Source: Apostichopus japonicus
Taxonomy: Eukaryota > Echinodermata > Holothuroidea > Aspidochirotida > Stichopodidae
DNA length: 64,000 bases
NCBI RefSeq assembly: GCF_037975245.1
Contig: NC_092568.1
Coordinates: 37,107,001-37,171,000 of the forward strand
Reading direction: 5' to 3'
The notes below the pieces were generated by a model that was given only the letters and a program-made list of their open reading frames with translations, did no database searches and was not told the DNA's origin. Position numbers and translations under genes: made by a program. Position 1 is the stretch's first letter. Each line of letters starts with the position of its first letter. Positions 12,801 through 24,800 of the stretch are shown here, piece by piece.

Positions 12801-14151
12801 AGGATAGGTCAAAGGTTACACGTTACTGTTATCAACTAAACTGAAGTTTACTAGATTAGACAAGCCTTATCAGCCTGATCTTTAAAAGAACTTACAGTAT
12901 CTCAAGTACATCCCTAATCATTTCCTTTCTGCCAGTCTGCCACTAAAACATGGCTATCACAAGCACTTTAGGAGGTGGGTGAAAAGGTCTACTTACTGTA
13001 AGGAGGCAGGATAGATTGTGTGGTATAAGCAACAAATTAAACACCATGATGGTTTAGTCATGGTACAACAGTAGGTTTGGAAGTATATATATATGCATAG
13101 TGTACGATAGTGATGGATGTATGGCAGTAAAATGAACCCTTGTCTTGGTTATGTGAGGAACCTGCAACTTAAACGACAATTTTGTATTCAGATGTGACTC
13201 CAGGTCTGTGAAGTGTCTGCGTCTAAATGAAACTGTGATTTAATTTACTGGTGAAGAAATCTTTATTGCATGAGAGAGAAAAATGTAAAACAAAGACAAT
13301 TTAATGTGTTGACCATCTATGGTATCACAAATCATGTACAATGATAGGTATTAAAGCAAATTCAACATTTCACATCACCAGAACCAAGTTACCAAGATGG
13401 GGCATTATATGTGTTTATAATTCCATATACAGAGTCATTTCTTGTGGCACCTACATAATTCCAACTGCTTCTCCTTCCGCATGTAATATGTTTACTTAAA
13501 TTTCATTTCTGAAAGTAGTGGTCTTATCAACTTACTGTAAAAGAAACTCAAAGCTAATGTTTTCAAGGAAAAGTTAGCAAACTTTCTTCAAAATGATACC
13601 CCCCCCATCCCTCGCCCCAAAAAATGGGAATGGGGGATGGAAGCAAGGAGGATAGGATATTAATTGTCAAATCATAGCAGACTGAACTAGCTTTTAAAGT
13701 ACGCAGAATTACATGCAGAGGAAGGTACTTGTGTAAGTGAGGAATACAGTAAGCAGTGTACAATTAAACAAGGTCCACAAAATTCACAACAATCCTTCTT
13801 ACCATCAGCGGCCACAAAGTGAAAGACGTGGACCCTGGAGCCTGTGCTACCGGCATCGAACATCACACCATAGAAATCGGGATCTCCTCCGTCGTTAGGT
13901 ATTACAAAGCCCTTTTCAGGATCCTCGGTAGAAACTTGACTGGATGAGAAGGATGATTCCAAATTTTCAAATAAGAGTATCTCCTTAACATCTTGCACCC
14001 TGCTGAGACCGGGCCTAGACCTGTCCCTCCAAGCTTTCTTCTCCGACGGTCCCACCTGATAGTTCATGTATAGGACGCAGGAAATACCCAGTAGGATCGT
14101 GAAGAAACACATCCGCTGCTTGGGGCGTGAAATTTGAACCATTTTCAACAT
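607..14151 (-). CDS. ENTPD5/6: Ectonucleoside triphosphate diphosphohydrolase, ENTPD5/6 type (3'-partial gene, 7 coding exons seen)
   Basis: Hydrolyses nucleoside di- and triphosphates in the secretory pathway, which by family knowledge supports glycosylation by removing UDP or GDP. Coding exons in order: 14151-13803, 8912-8833, 8574-8431, 5382-5265, 3361-3190, 1944-1850, 846-607. All splice phases match, giving 399 residues; the family is about 430-480, so the C-terminus with the last conserved region lies left of base 607. Visible: one hydrophobic segment at residues 14-33 (type II anchor), apyrase conserved region 1 with FDAGSTGSR at 98-106, region 2 KATAGLRLL at 172-180, region 3 with the likely catalytic Glu218, and region 4 LDLGGGSTQ at 244-252. 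The start at 14151 is the first ATG after an in-frame stop at 14209-14211. The membrane anchor and the SYLGLGL motif lean towards ENTPD6, but I cannot separate it from ENTPD5. Confidence 0.93.
1534..1825. repeat. Short inverted-terminal repeat element, family A
   Basis: Bounded by CAGGGATGCCA on the left and its complement TGGCATCCCTG on the right. It contains an inner inverted GCCAGAATTCTGGC motif. The interior (ATAGGCTCCAATTTGCGTAT, GCGGAAAAAGCTCATG) recurs at 42343-42505. Looks like a non-autonomous DNA transposon; flanking target duplication unclear (TATATAA against TATATTA). Confidence 0.6.
1850..1944 (-). CDS. ENTPD5/6: ENTPD coding exon 6 (residues 288-319)
   Basis: Reads SYLGLGLKEARLQTMKLD across the splice junction, matching the well-conserved SYLG(L/F)GL-x3-AR motif of ENTPD5/6. 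Acceptor TTTCTTTTCAG, donor GTTAGTAAG. 95 nt in 2-to-1 phase, exactly what exons 5 and 7 require. Confidence 0.9.
3190..3361 (-). CDS. ENTPD5/6: ENTPD coding exon 5 (residues 231-287, apyrase region 4)
   Basis: Contains VGALDLGGGSTQITFVP, the fourth apyrase region, which helps position the phosphate chain and metal. It continues into the family-typical FRFLHKTFKVYTH. Acceptor TTTCCATTTCAG and donor GTGAGTGC; 172 nt, ending in phase 2. Confidence 0.93.
4250..4519 (-). repeat. tRNA-Ser-derived SINE, near full length
   Basis: Read on the minus strand, the head has the class II tRNA look: CTGTGGCCGAGTGGATAAAG (A box), a variable-arm-like segment, and a B box resembling GGTTCGAAATCC. A non-tRNA tail follows and ends near ACCACAAATG on the plus strand. 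Other copies: 386-500, 12191-12405 and 27690-27862. It lies in the intron between ENTPD exons 5 and 4. Confidence 0.8.
5265..5382 (-). CDS. ENTPD5/6: ENTPD coding exon 4 (residues 192-230, apyrase region 3)
   Basis: No long open frame marks this exon; it was found by phase and motif. It reads SITILEGNMEGIYIWFTLNF, aligning with the family pattern of an EG pair followed by W and N. Glu218 is the expected catalytic base. The residue before it is Met where ENTPD5/6 usually have Asp. Acceptor CTTTCAG, donor GTAAGTATT; 118 nt, ending in phase 1. Confidence 0.88.
5716..6352. repeat. Imperfect tandem repeat, unit about 22-28 bp
   Basis: Roughly two dozen degenerate copies of a unit resembling ACATGACCAATTCTCCTCCT followed by a variable TA-rich linker. 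Unit length varies because of the linker. It sits in the intron between ENTPD exons 4 and 3. The open frame across part of it is a repeat artefact. Confidence 0.85.
7838..7915. repeat. Dispersed repeat pair, copy 1
   Basis: About 75 bp including ACATTGCTGACAGAATAATC and ATATCATATAGTTT. Nearly identical to 11391-11470 in the same orientation. Family unknown. Confidence 0.7.
7936..8311. mobile_element. hAT-type MITE with intact 8-bp target duplication
   Basis: 376 bp. The left end CTGGGATAGGCAACCT and the complement of the right end, CAGGGGTGGGCAACCT, match at 13 of 16 positions. It is flanked on both sides by GTTTAGAA (7928-7935 and 8312-8319), an 8-bp duplication typical of hAT transposons. 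No transposase frame. It lies in the ENTPD intron between exons 4 and 3. Confidence 0.9.
8431..8574 (-). CDS. ENTPD5/6: ENTPD coding exon 3 (residues 144-191, apyrase region 2)
   Basis: Contains SPVALKATAGLRLLPEEEA, the diagnostic apyrase conserved region 2 of ENTPD5/6. 144 nt, phase 0 at both ends. Acceptor CCAACAG and donor GTAAGTGT are both clear. Confidence 0.93.
8833..8912 (-). CDS. ENTPD5/6: ENTPD coding exon 2 (residues 117-143)
   Basis: Translates to a segment with YNYTKVGLSKFAKKPEE, matching the family stretch where an exported Lys-Pro-Gly-Leu-Ser motif follows conserved region 1; here the Pro is Val. Donor GTAAG at 8832-8828. Two AGs are possible at the acceptor; only the one giving first base 8912 preserves the frame. 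The upstream intron is about 4.9 kb. Confidence 0.87.
11391..11470. repeat. Dispersed repeat pair, copy 2
   Basis: Second copy of the 7838-7915 sequence with a few substitutions and a 2-base insertion. Both lie in introns of the ENTPD gene. Confidence 0.7.
12191..12405 (+). repeat. Diverged tRNA-Ser-like SINE copy
   Basis: Plus-strand counterpart of the 4250-4519 SINE: GGAGTGGATAACAGTTAGCA head, GGGAGGTTGAGGC, then the TTTCCCAACTGAAAGGTCTT and GCCACCAGACATGAAGC tail blocks. The head is clearly eroded. Confidence 0.65.
13803..14151 (-). CDS. ENTPD5/6: ENTPD coding exon 1 (residues 1-116)
   Basis: Encodes a short basic N-terminus, the hydrophobic anchor FFTILLGISCVLYMN, a polar stem rich in Ser, Asp and Glu, then conserved region 1, YGVMFDAGSTGSRVHVF. 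The donor GTAAG lies at 13802-13798 and the exon ends in phase 1. The exon continues upstream as 5' UTR to a probable acceptor (TTTTTGCAG) whose first exonic base is 14306, which implies a further non-coding 5' exon at a higher coordinate that I could not place. Confidence 0.92.
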
Positions 14152-14306
14152 GTATGCTTTGTGGCGAATCTTTCTGACGAACCGGTCGTCTCTGCAGTTC
14201 TGGAGTCGTCAGATATCGACTTTCGACTTTATTGTCATCCCGCTCCGGATCTGACGCTATATTTTAAACCATGTTGTTTGCTGACAGTCTCGTGCATCGA
14301 GAGTAC

Positions 14307-17300
14307 CTGCAAAAACGATCATAAAAAGGAGACATAAGTTAGACCTATCACTGCACAGACTGATACTCAAACGGCTGTGCGTAAGATGCATATCACACTC
14401 ATAAAGCCATATACTGTATGCAAAGCATTCTCCCAAATATAGACAGATACATATATGATTGTGAGGGTACAGTAGTGTGCTGTACAATTTCATGCTGATG
14501 GCCAGTACTCTAATGAATACTATTTGGTGCTGAAATAATAAGAGGGAGAACTCTGTCTATTACATCTTCAGTATATATACTGTACCTAAGACCAAGATTG
14601 ACAACAGTCAGCAAAGTATTGTAATCTGAGCTATATATTCACATGTCACGTCATCCGTGCAGTATAATATTTGTCTTTGCATAAATTATTTCTGACATTC
14701 CTAAGTATGCTCCCTTTAAGGTTTGACACAGGTTTACTATATGTACATGTCAACCAATCAAGGCAAATTACACAGAGGCAAGAACCGATCAGAAGTCCAT
14801 TAGTACAACTGAGGGACAATAGGTAGAATCCAACGGACAAACAGAAGGAGGGTACTACTGAGGGTCTATGTGACTATAGTTTGGAATGATACACAAGTGG
14901 GCAGAATAACAATGATGGTTCCCAGCAAGTACAGTTGTTAGCAACAATTAGCATAAATTATGTCTCACTTGCATCATCACAGTGACTGTAGTAATATGAT
15001 ATTCACTGTACATGTACAGTAATGGTAGAGACATGGAAGTGATTAGTTCTTGAAAATCAACTGATATGAAGAGAAAGGTATAATTTGCAACCAATAATGA
15101 TACATACTGCATGCAGGGAATCATTTATAAGGTATCCCATCGCAGAACGGTGGTCAAATTGCTATACAAGTCCAAGGATGTACATACTGTAGCAGTTTTT
15201 CCACATAGGAACCATAGTAGATTTAGAAGAGACAAACTTGAGAGCTTTTTTAAAATGCTTATGCAAAATTTGAACACTAAATTATTCCCTGGTATAAACA
15301 ATACAATTCTGCAATTATAAAACTATCTAAGTAAAAAATCAATAGCAATTTCCTCTCTTAAAATTGATCATAGATGGGGAAATCACATGAAACAGTTGTG
15401 CAATTTCTATCCAAAATCCAAACTAAGTCACTAATATTTACAGTACATTTAGGAATATTAATAGCAACCGTGCAGTAACCACAAAACTACTTATAACCCA
15501 GTGAAGTTTCATTTCTCCCCCATCACCTTCACCCATTCTCCCAGTTATCTCTGTGATGTTGATGAACTTGAGATAATTTCAAGGTGTTTCCAAGAGCAGA
15601 TATTAACATTTAATGAGAGGACCTAAATTTCCTACTTGTTGTGTTTGTCCCATCTCTAAGGTTGTTAGTATTGTCCTCAAATATGCTGGAAAGGCTAAGT
15701 GTCAGTCATGTCTACGCATTTTAACTAGAATTTCATAGCTACCCACTCCCATATAGCCACTCATCCCTATCTGTCTTCCCTCAAAGCAGTTTCCTTCTTG
15801 AAAATTCCTGAACATTGCACTATTTAACATTTGGACATTTAACTTCAAAAGGAGCTCACATGCTCTATATGTATACACAGAGCGACACTGTACTATTGCA
15901 CTTATTTTCACTGTAGGAATATCCTTAATAGATCTTGCATTATATTTCTACAGTAAAAGTATGCACTATCATTGATTTTGATTTTTATGACACCTACTTA
16001 GCATTTTAAAGAAGCACAAAAATGTTTACTTTAATTAGCAAAATAGGACTGGTTATATATCTACAGTACAGTAGAATCCTAGATAGGAATTCCTAGCAAA
16101 CTGAATAACACAGAAATATCAAACATTAGACCTTCCCTTTATATGGATGAGAGAGCCTGCCTCACAATTCACAGATCCTCACCAGTAACCAAATTCTCTT
16201 GACCCACAGTATTAAAAAATTTGTTTGCTTTGAAGTGTTGTTGAGCCTTGTCTCCAATGGACATTGGTAATCTGGTTATTGCAAATTGAATAATGGCATT
16301 TGACTCTGCTTTGCAATATCTTCAAAGCAATAACCATCACCATGATTAATGGGGTGCCTTCACATTCCTAGAGTATTTGAGAAAATTGTCAGATGCTGAA
16401 GTAAACTCTCGTCCATGATAAGGACGTTAAGTGGTTGGTCTCCGGAAAAGATTGGCTGTGACTTATATGTAATGGTATAGAATATATCTTAAGTACTTAT
16501 GTACTTATTCTGTACTTATTCTGTACTTATTCTGTAAGCTCCTTTAAGCCCCTCTTGATTTTAATGTATCCTGGAAAGTTTTATTCTGGGTAAACCACGC
16601 TCCAATATATCAAGAAAAAAGTGTAGTAATTGATTCTGTCATGTGACCTACATTTAATCCTTCCAGAACAATGGGGCAGAGATGACTTGGATATTTCTTG
16701 GCTTTACCTACTGTATGTTAGGATCTTTGGAGCAAGGTGCAAGTAAATATGTTTAGGGGTTTGCATATTTTCAATCAATCAGCAGTTTATGTACCATATC
16801 CTATCAAAGTAGTCTTGTTTCTGCTGTTTAAAGGCAACTTTCTAAGATTTGATAACCATTCAATTCAGAAGGGTTTTGATTATAATTATATATTACTTGC
16901 CAGCGCAATTTAATTTCTATGTGTGATTCAATGTATATTACAATCAATTGACATTATCATTTTTAATCGAGAATCCTACAAAATTGACAAAAGGAGAGAA
17001 GTAATCAACTGGGATTTTTATCATCATTCTTATGCTTTGTTTTTAACATCCTGCAGGGCAAGGCGCTAACCTACTTGAGTGAACGTTTGACATGGTGTTG
17101 TAGTGGTCCGCAATGAACCACATGCATATGTGCATATATTCTATAAACACTAACCTAACCTCTAATGATCGTTGAAGCTGACTTATTCAGTCTGTTTATA
17201 GGTTGTTGATGATAAATGACATTTGCTGTACTTTACAAAAGTGGAGGCGGAAACATTTTTCAATGCTCATAGGAAAATTTGCGATATGGATATCGGCCTA

Positions 17301-20300
17301 ATTGAATGAAATAGGGATCAGTAGTGATATCAATATAGGCCTTACACTGTAGCCTTTATCTTGCACATGCCTTACCGCTTCCTCTCATTGAGTCAGCTAG
17401 AACTAATTGGAAGCTTTAGTCGGGTGAGTGGCACTTTTTTCTTCCTTGGCATTATAGAGTTATGTACGTTAAGTAGCTTTCATATCACTAAAATGAGCGC
17501 CAAAATGCTGAAACTTTCTAAGGGGGCCTTCCCTTACATCCCGACCTGGGGAATTCCCTTGGACCCCCACTTGGGATAAACCCAGACTCCCTGATAACAT
17601 TGCTGATATCGCAGGAACAAACACTGGCACCAGGTCTACGCAATGCCCTGCCACAAAAACACTTGTCTGTTACTATTGCCCAGTTTTGATTGTTTAAAGT
17701 ACCAACTATTTTTATCTTTTCTTATTCATGTATTTTAATGACTGACCTTGTGTCTTTTTGTTCTAACCTATGTCCTTGTTTATGTTAGTTTCCTTGAGTT
17801 ATTATTAAAAAACCTAAGTTTGGCCAAGCCTAGGTGAGGGCCAATCTGAAATAGAAAATAGAGTTACAAATACTATCGCGTTACAATAGAAAATAGAGTT
17901 ACAAACTATGTTAGTGTAGGCTAGGTTTACAATTAGCCTTTGTAAGGTGCTGCAGAATTTGGTCGACACCGTATTTTAAGAACAATTCATAGTTCTTTAG
18001 ACTCTTAGGCATGTTGGTAGCCAAAATCTATCTACTGTACATTGTCATGTAAAACTACAGAAGGCGGTGGTAGTATTCTCGCCCGTTCTCGAAACGGAGG
18101 CGCTCCCTGTGTAGTTATGCTACGTACTATTAACTTGGTGATAAAACTAGTTAAATGAGGGTAACGAACATTTCTTAACTTTGGTATTTTCGGCTTCAGT
18201 TCTTAGTTTTCTTACTAACCTTGAGGTTTGAACCAGAAGTGTTAATATCCTAAGGCACCGTTTGTGATAAGAGTCAATGATCACCCTAAACGGGCTGTAT
18301 TGCTAACATTATTTGATATTACCTGGTAGCTTGTGGGTTGTGATCTGTCACTGGCACTTGTCAGCATACATGTGCAATTACCGTATGGGTACCGAAGAAA
18401 CCCTGACTTTCGACATAGCATAAACTTGTTTACGTTGCTTCAAAAAAGCAAGGCAGTGCTAGTGAAATGATGTGTAAATACAATATAGCTATGGAACGCG
18501 AACAGGTCCGAAATTGTATCAACGGCGCGTAGCCATCGTGTACGTATGTGAGGTTGAACATAGTTTATGAGTCTATTTATTTAGTATTATTAGAGAGAAA
18601 AAGGATCAGGCAAACAGGACGACGTGAACACAATGTATGAATATTTCAATCTCTTACTTCGTAGTCACATTTTTTCTAATTATAATTTTTTTTCAATTCA
18701 TACTGAAAGTGAAACTCTGCTTCGGTAGTAAGGTGCAATAAGGTGGCATACTCCTGTTAGCGTCTATATCAATCCGCTCCAAGTGCCAAAAAGCAGCAGG
18801 AGAACAAATTTTATGAGATGTTATAAATTAGGGTCTGTTTTTTGTGGCTCGGATGTTGAGGGCATGAATGGAAGCATATGTGTGGCAAAATTGTGTCAAT
18901 TGAGGCAAGTTTAGACCACTTTTGCCCTCCCAGGAGCAGTGTAGGAAAATTGTTTACTAATGAGTAAAGAGGTTTGTTTACAAGTGACGAAAACTTCAGG
19001 CTCTCGTAGCAAAAAAATCTGCATGGTCATGATACGGAAAATTGATATTGCCATGAATGGCCAACTTGTTAGATATGCATTGATGGGTAGCGTTTAGCTA
19101 GTGAGAACTTCTTACTAGACTTGGAGACCACATAACTCTTGTGATTTAGTGTTCAAGTCTATGGGGCTTTGAATAAGCGTATGCTACATTAATACGGCAC
19201 TGACAAAGGATCACACGCGCCGGGGTGAAAACAGACGTTTGTCTACAGAAGTACGAATTGATATTCCTATCCTCTTGCCTAGGCAATGATATTCGGCTTT
19301 TCTCAGACCCACAGACTTAGTCTTTTTTTTTTTTTTAAAGAATCAGTATCAGGCGCGTATCCAGGGGGGGCGTTGGGGGCGCGCGCCCCCGGGTAAGAAA
19401 AAGAGGAGAAAAAAAAGAGAAGAAAAAGGGGAAAAAAGAGGAGAAAAAAAGGGGAGGAGGAGAGGAAGGAAGGGAAAAGAAAAAAAGAAAGAGAGAAAAA
19501 GGAGAAAAGGAGGGAGTAAAAGAGAAACGCCAAGACACCGGGAAGAGAAAGAGGAACAGTGGCATCATTGTAGCGCTGATCCCTATTATAGACACAAGCG
19601 GTAGCTAGTGACGGATCGAGGATTTCGGAAGGGGCGTGCGCCTCACCCTACCACTTACACCGACAACTCCAATTTCGACGTTTCCATTTTTCCTCTCTCA
19701 CTAATGTATCTATACATATACTATGTATGGTCTATCATAAAGCGTGTGTGTGTATGGACGCCTTAAACAATTGTACAATTGTGCTATGAAACCAACTGTG
19801 GCTGGTCTCGAACTCGACCGAGTCGTCGGGTAACATGACGCATTTCAGGAAGGAGCGACCGCCCCCCCCCCCCCCCGAGCATATTTTTTTTGTATATGAT
19901 ATCGCTAGTAATTTCAAAATAGAAAATGCTAAGATGCAACTAACAAGGCATGGGAAGTGTCATTTCCAGCGATATGAGAGGCATTTTCGGCCAAAATTTC
20001 TTCTACGCTTCGCGCCAACTCATGGTGGCGCTCCGCTTAGATAGTTTGCCTACAGGCTTCGCCCCTCCCTTGGCAAATTCCTCGCTACGCGCCTGTTCGA
20101 ATTTCTAAAGCAAACAGCAGATATCACATCATATCAGTGAGCATGAAAATGGCGTTCCAGGATGAACAGCCTCAAAACTGTCTATGTGTGTAGTCAAAGG
20201 CGAAGGAGCCCAATTTGATTTGGGGAGCTGTAACGACTTGCCCGAAAAATGTAACCAACATTTTTGGCGCGATCCGCGCGAGTTCGACATGTTAATGTCA

Positions 20301-21803
20301 ATATCATATAAGCAAGAATCGGTTATTACATCGCATGTCATCGTGTACCGTACGGTCCGTGAAAGTTGCGCAGTATACCGCGGGATGCTAATGTAAACAA
20401 CGAAATGTCTTATGTAGATGGAGCAAAAGCATGGAGGTCCAATTATGTCAAAACTCTCTTTTACATTAGTAATGGCGAATTAGTCTTACCAAGGAGATAA
20501 TTTTAAACTATTCATTTCCTTTAGCTACATCATAGCCCGAAAAATTCTCGGCATATTGCCCGAATTTTCAGAAAAACATATTTGGTTTGGGGGGGGGGGG
20601 CTGCAACCCCCACCTCCTACGCCTATATGTGTAGTGTTCGGTTTCGGAACTATCTGGTATTTTTTTCATTTCCTTCAACGAAGTTTTATAATAGCCGTTA
20701 TAAGCGTTTCAATATTTGTACACCAATAAATTACTGTGTCTGAATTTTCGAAAATTCCCTGACCAACATTCTTCATCATACTTCCCTCTACTCGTGCACT
20801 TTTGACCGGTCTGTTAGGGGTTCAAGGAGGTGTTTCTATATTGGTTGTCCATAGATGAAATTTTTTGCAACATTATGGGTATGTTTTGAGTGAGTTTAAT
20901 CACGAGAAATGTGTATTTTCAAATTCTGAACAAAAAATGGGCTTAAAACCTTGAAAAGTGGGGCTGTCGGGTATTGTGGGCCGCGACTTAGAATCACCTA
21001 CAAAAGCAATGATCCACAGGACATGCGTTGAGGTCGAACATGATGTGTGACTGGTGACAATCTTCAAAAAGGTTATGGATGGGGAAAAAACTATTGGGAA
21101 ATACTTGGTTCTCAGGCAAAAGTGTACATCTAGTTGGTCATTTTCAAGCCCGAGAAGTGCCATTTCCGGTGATCTGGGGGATATCAAAACCAGAAATTTT
21201 CTTGTACGCTGCGCGCCAACCGATGGTGGCGCTCCGCTTAGATGGTAATTCGCGCCCCCCGGGTTAGAAAATCCTGGATACGCCCCTGAGTATCACCCTA
21301 GTTGTAATTTTGATGGGAGGAAGATATGAAGGTATGTAAAGTATTTGACAATCGACCAGTTGTAATCAAATTTACCGACAGAAACCTTAAGGCTGAAAAG
21401 GTCCCCATTCATTGTTTGGAAAATTCCTCCCTATCCTCCCCCTTTTTTCTCTCTCTCAACAACCCTACGTTTTTCCACTCTCTGCTTCTTATAATAGCAA
21501 GGCTCCCGACACCTGTCTGGCTATTGTATAGCAGACGACAAACATATTGTACTGAACATAATACAAACGACTGATCACAAAAGTTTAAACTAAGAATGAG
21601 AATATTATAACCGGTACGTATCGTAGTATTTATGTGCACATTGCAGCATAGCCTAGCGCTCTGTATACCGCTCATTACATTACTGTTCTGGTTAGGCGAG
21701 CTTGACAACCCATACAACATACGTATATTACTGCGAGGACCAATTTAGACGTTTCAAAGTCAATCGTTTCAGCGCAAGCTTAGCACAAATCATTCTTTCA
21801 ACG
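14307..21803. other. Region between divergent ENTPD and DPY30 starts
   Basis: Holds the 5' intron and undetected first exon of ENTPD, then intergenic sequence. No coding exon I can support. A 10-11 bp tandem (TACTTATTCTG) lies at about 16495-16535. A transposon cluster lies at 19350-21288. The promoter and 5' UTR of DPY30 should lie just upstream of 21804. I see no convincing TATA box. Confidence 0.5.
19350..21288. mobile_element. Composite of non-autonomous DNA transposons with matching terminal repeats
   Basis: The left end CAGGCGCGTATCCAGG and the complement of the right end, CAGGGGCGTATCCAGG, differ at one of 16 bases. AGTATC follows the right end and overlaps the left boundary, but the 8 flanking bases do not match cleanly. 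Inside are a purine-rich run (19392-19560), a second right-type terminus ending at 20098, a degenerate left-type terminus near 19607, and two copies of the palindromic core GCGCCAAC-N4-TGGTGGCGC (20012 and 21213). No transposase frame. Confidence 0.75.
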
Positions 21804-21813
21804 ATGTCAGAAG
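21804..21813 (+). CDS. DPY30: DPY30 coding exon 1 (start codon, 10 nt of coding)
   Basis: ATGTCAGAAG followed by GTAATC. Only Met-Ser-Glu and one base of the next codon are encoded here, too short for an ORF scan. The start is inferred because exon 2 has no upstream ATG in phase and begins in phase 1, exactly what this exon supplies. Confidence 0.8.
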
Positions 21814-24800
21814 GTAATCTCGAGTTTCTTCTTCATGTTGTTCATCAAATCATAAGACAGAGCGAACCTAAACTAGGCTAGGCAAATGTCTAAACATCAG
21901 ATTGGTACTACTGGTAGCCTAACCTTAGCCTAGGCTTGACCTTCTGTTAAGTTAGTAACATGATCAAACTAGCCTAGCATTGTAGCAGTAACGCAACATT
22001 TAGGAAATACAACGTAGGCTGCAGTGCGTGCATGGGTGCGCCAGAGTACAAGTTCAGTGAAATTGCTATAAGTTTTAGATCAAAAACTCATTGAAACGTG
22101 AGAATTTCATGACCTAACTAAGGAATTAATCCAAACTTGAAAATGTGATAGGATGTCTCCCAGTCCCAATATGTTTTTCACAAAAGTGAAGCCAAACGAT
22201 GATGTAAAATTGCAAATGTCCGTCAAAATCATCCCATCAAAGTAACTTCGCTGGCCTTAGCTTACTTAGAATAGATTTAAAATTACTGTAGCCTGAAATG
22301 ACTAAGGAAAATCTTAGTAAGCTAGGCCCTATTATCCAACTATTTAAAAAAGCGTGAAATCCCAGTGTTATCCAACTAAAGTAGTGAACTCATATTTGAA
22401 AAAGCTTGGAATAGTTGGCTGAGTGGATTTTTTTTTCAAATTCCTTAGTGTAAACAAATAATTGGAAATCTCTACCTCATGACTTAACACTGCCAATATA
22501 TAGCTCAGCTTATGCTTTGTTGTTGTGGGCTAAATTTCCTTGCCAGACATGTATCTGAGAAGAAATATAACTTCATATAAGGATCTAAAGAGAGATTGTG
22601 GACATATGATGGTGGTGACTTGACAACAATTAACATTGTGCTATCATGATCTAATTTTTAAGAAGTTACAATTTGATACTGCCTGCCTCTCAAAGGTGTC
22701 ACAAGAAAATACTTCAAAATACTTCACACTGATCATGGCAAATGATGCCTTTTGCCCTGCTCATCAACTTTTTACAAACTGAATAACATTTTCAACAAAT
22801 CTTGCCTCTGTCTTGTTTCTGTAGGCCTATTCCTTTATCCTTTCCTTTTGTCACTGTTGATATGTGTAGAATGTATACAGATGCATGGGTGCAACTGTAC
22901 ATTTCTGTTGTATTGTATGATGCACTATGTATAATGTATGCTATGAAAAGAACAAAGTCAGAGACCCACAAGCCAGGCACTGGGTGAAGTTGTGTTTCTC
23001 TCTTCCTCAACCCTTATGTAATTTATATATATATACAATTTCGTCCATGATAAACAGAAACATGAATGTTTTCTTCTTCTTCTGCAGAACAACCTGCCCA
23101 ACCAACTGAGCCTCCAGCAGCCCCAGCAGCACCAGCAGCTCCAGCTTCTGAGCCACAAGTAAGTACCACCTTTAAAGCATCAATATGTATATCTCAGTTT
23201 ATGACACTCAATTTTGTATTGTGTTTTAAAAAGTTTCAATTTCAAAAGAAAGTACAAAGACTAGTTCTGTATCAACAGCTCTAAAATTATTTACAGCTAT
23301 GCCATTAGTTAGTTTGTGCAATCAACACCTATTGAATATAAGTTTGTCATATTTTGAGGCCAATAAAAGGAAGGAAAAAAAATATTGTGTATAATGATAC
23401 CTTTATGGAATAATTTTTATGATCAGTTCATATTGTAAAATTCAAATGAAAAGCCTGATTTTCTCCAATCCTATGTTCTAGGTAACTAAATTTATTTCTC
23501 AACTGCAGAGCTACATGGAGGAAATGATATCTTATTTGTTCTACTGATTATTTCCATTTTTATTTTAGCCTCAAGCTGTTGTTCAAGAAGCAGAGACACC
23601 TCAAAATCCACACGCAGAACATGGCCTCACAGACAACATACAGAAAATAGTCAGCACAGAGAAAGCCCAAGTCGACAGTGATCCAAAGCCAAAAGTGGAG
23701 TTACAGTCACTGCCCACTCGACAGTATCTTGATAACACAGTAGTTCCTATTCTCCTCCAAGCAATGTCCGCTCTGGCTAAAGAAAGGTAATGAACTCTTT
23801 TTGAAACCATTTTTTGGTTCCTTGCTGGAAGCAAAGGAACCTATGCAGTCAGACTGGTGTGTGTGTGCGTCTGTGACATTTGCTTGGGTCCATGATAACT
23901 CAACAATGAAGTGAGAAAGTGTCCTTTTCGTTTTTGGCGCGGGCCTTATTAATATTAATCAGGTTATGGGGCAAACATGAAAATCTTTACATTGCAATAA
24001 CTCTGCAACCTTAAGTCAAATTGTATCCAAGCGTGGTCAAAAAGAGAGATTTCATATTTAGTATGTTAAATTTAGTACAAGAAGCCTGTTGTTGAGGTTA
24101 ATGGTCATGTCAGGACAGACTGTGTCATTTTGAATTTATGATTTGTCACATCACACTGCAATACTAAGATCAAGTATTTTGTACACCCTCTATACATTAC
24201 GTCAGATTCATGAAGAAAACTGCTCATTTTATGTCATCCAAACCACAATGCACTTATGGATTCTGGTTTGAAATATTTTATTGTCTTCTATGAATGGAGG
24301 ACTTTATTCAAAAGATATATGTCAGCTTGTTTTTTATGGGTTAACTTATTAAGGGCTAAAATAAGAATGAGTGTCCCCAGATTTATCAAAACTTCAAATG
24401 TTTATATCTTGCAAAAGAAAAGAGCTTTTCTAAACATATTTAGCAGATTACAGTCAAAGTCATACCAAAATTTTAATTTGGCCTTGTTGGACATGTTGAT
24501 ATGTGTCATTTTTAAGGTTTGTCTGTGAAGCAGTAAATGGTTGTTTGGAGAATTTCAGCGAGTCGATGGGTGAATCAAAGCCAAGCTGGCTCTACTTGTA
24601 AAAATGCTCCCATGGCAAGGTGGAGTTAGAATCATCTAGTATTTGTATTTCTTATCAACATTGAATCAGAATTTTGTAAGTGTGATTACTTGAACATATC
24701 CCACAATTCAAGTCCAGCATTTTAACATTAAAGGGAATGATACCTGTAAAGTTGCAACACAAAAGTGAATATATATGTACAAAAACAGTTTTTGTAGACA

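Larger units (their letters stand above)
8913..13802. other. ENTPD intron 1 (about 4.9 kb)
   Basis: Contains the second copy of the dispersed pair and the diverged SINE. A C-tract lies near 11030 and a C-rich/G-rich patch near 13600. No exon was found in it. Confidence 0.6.

Noticed and set aside
19303-19595. Two overlapping Phe/Ser/Leu-rich frames resembling a membrane protein
   Set aside because: They translate a purine-run of a transposon cluster read on the opposite strand; no splice sites or conserved motif.
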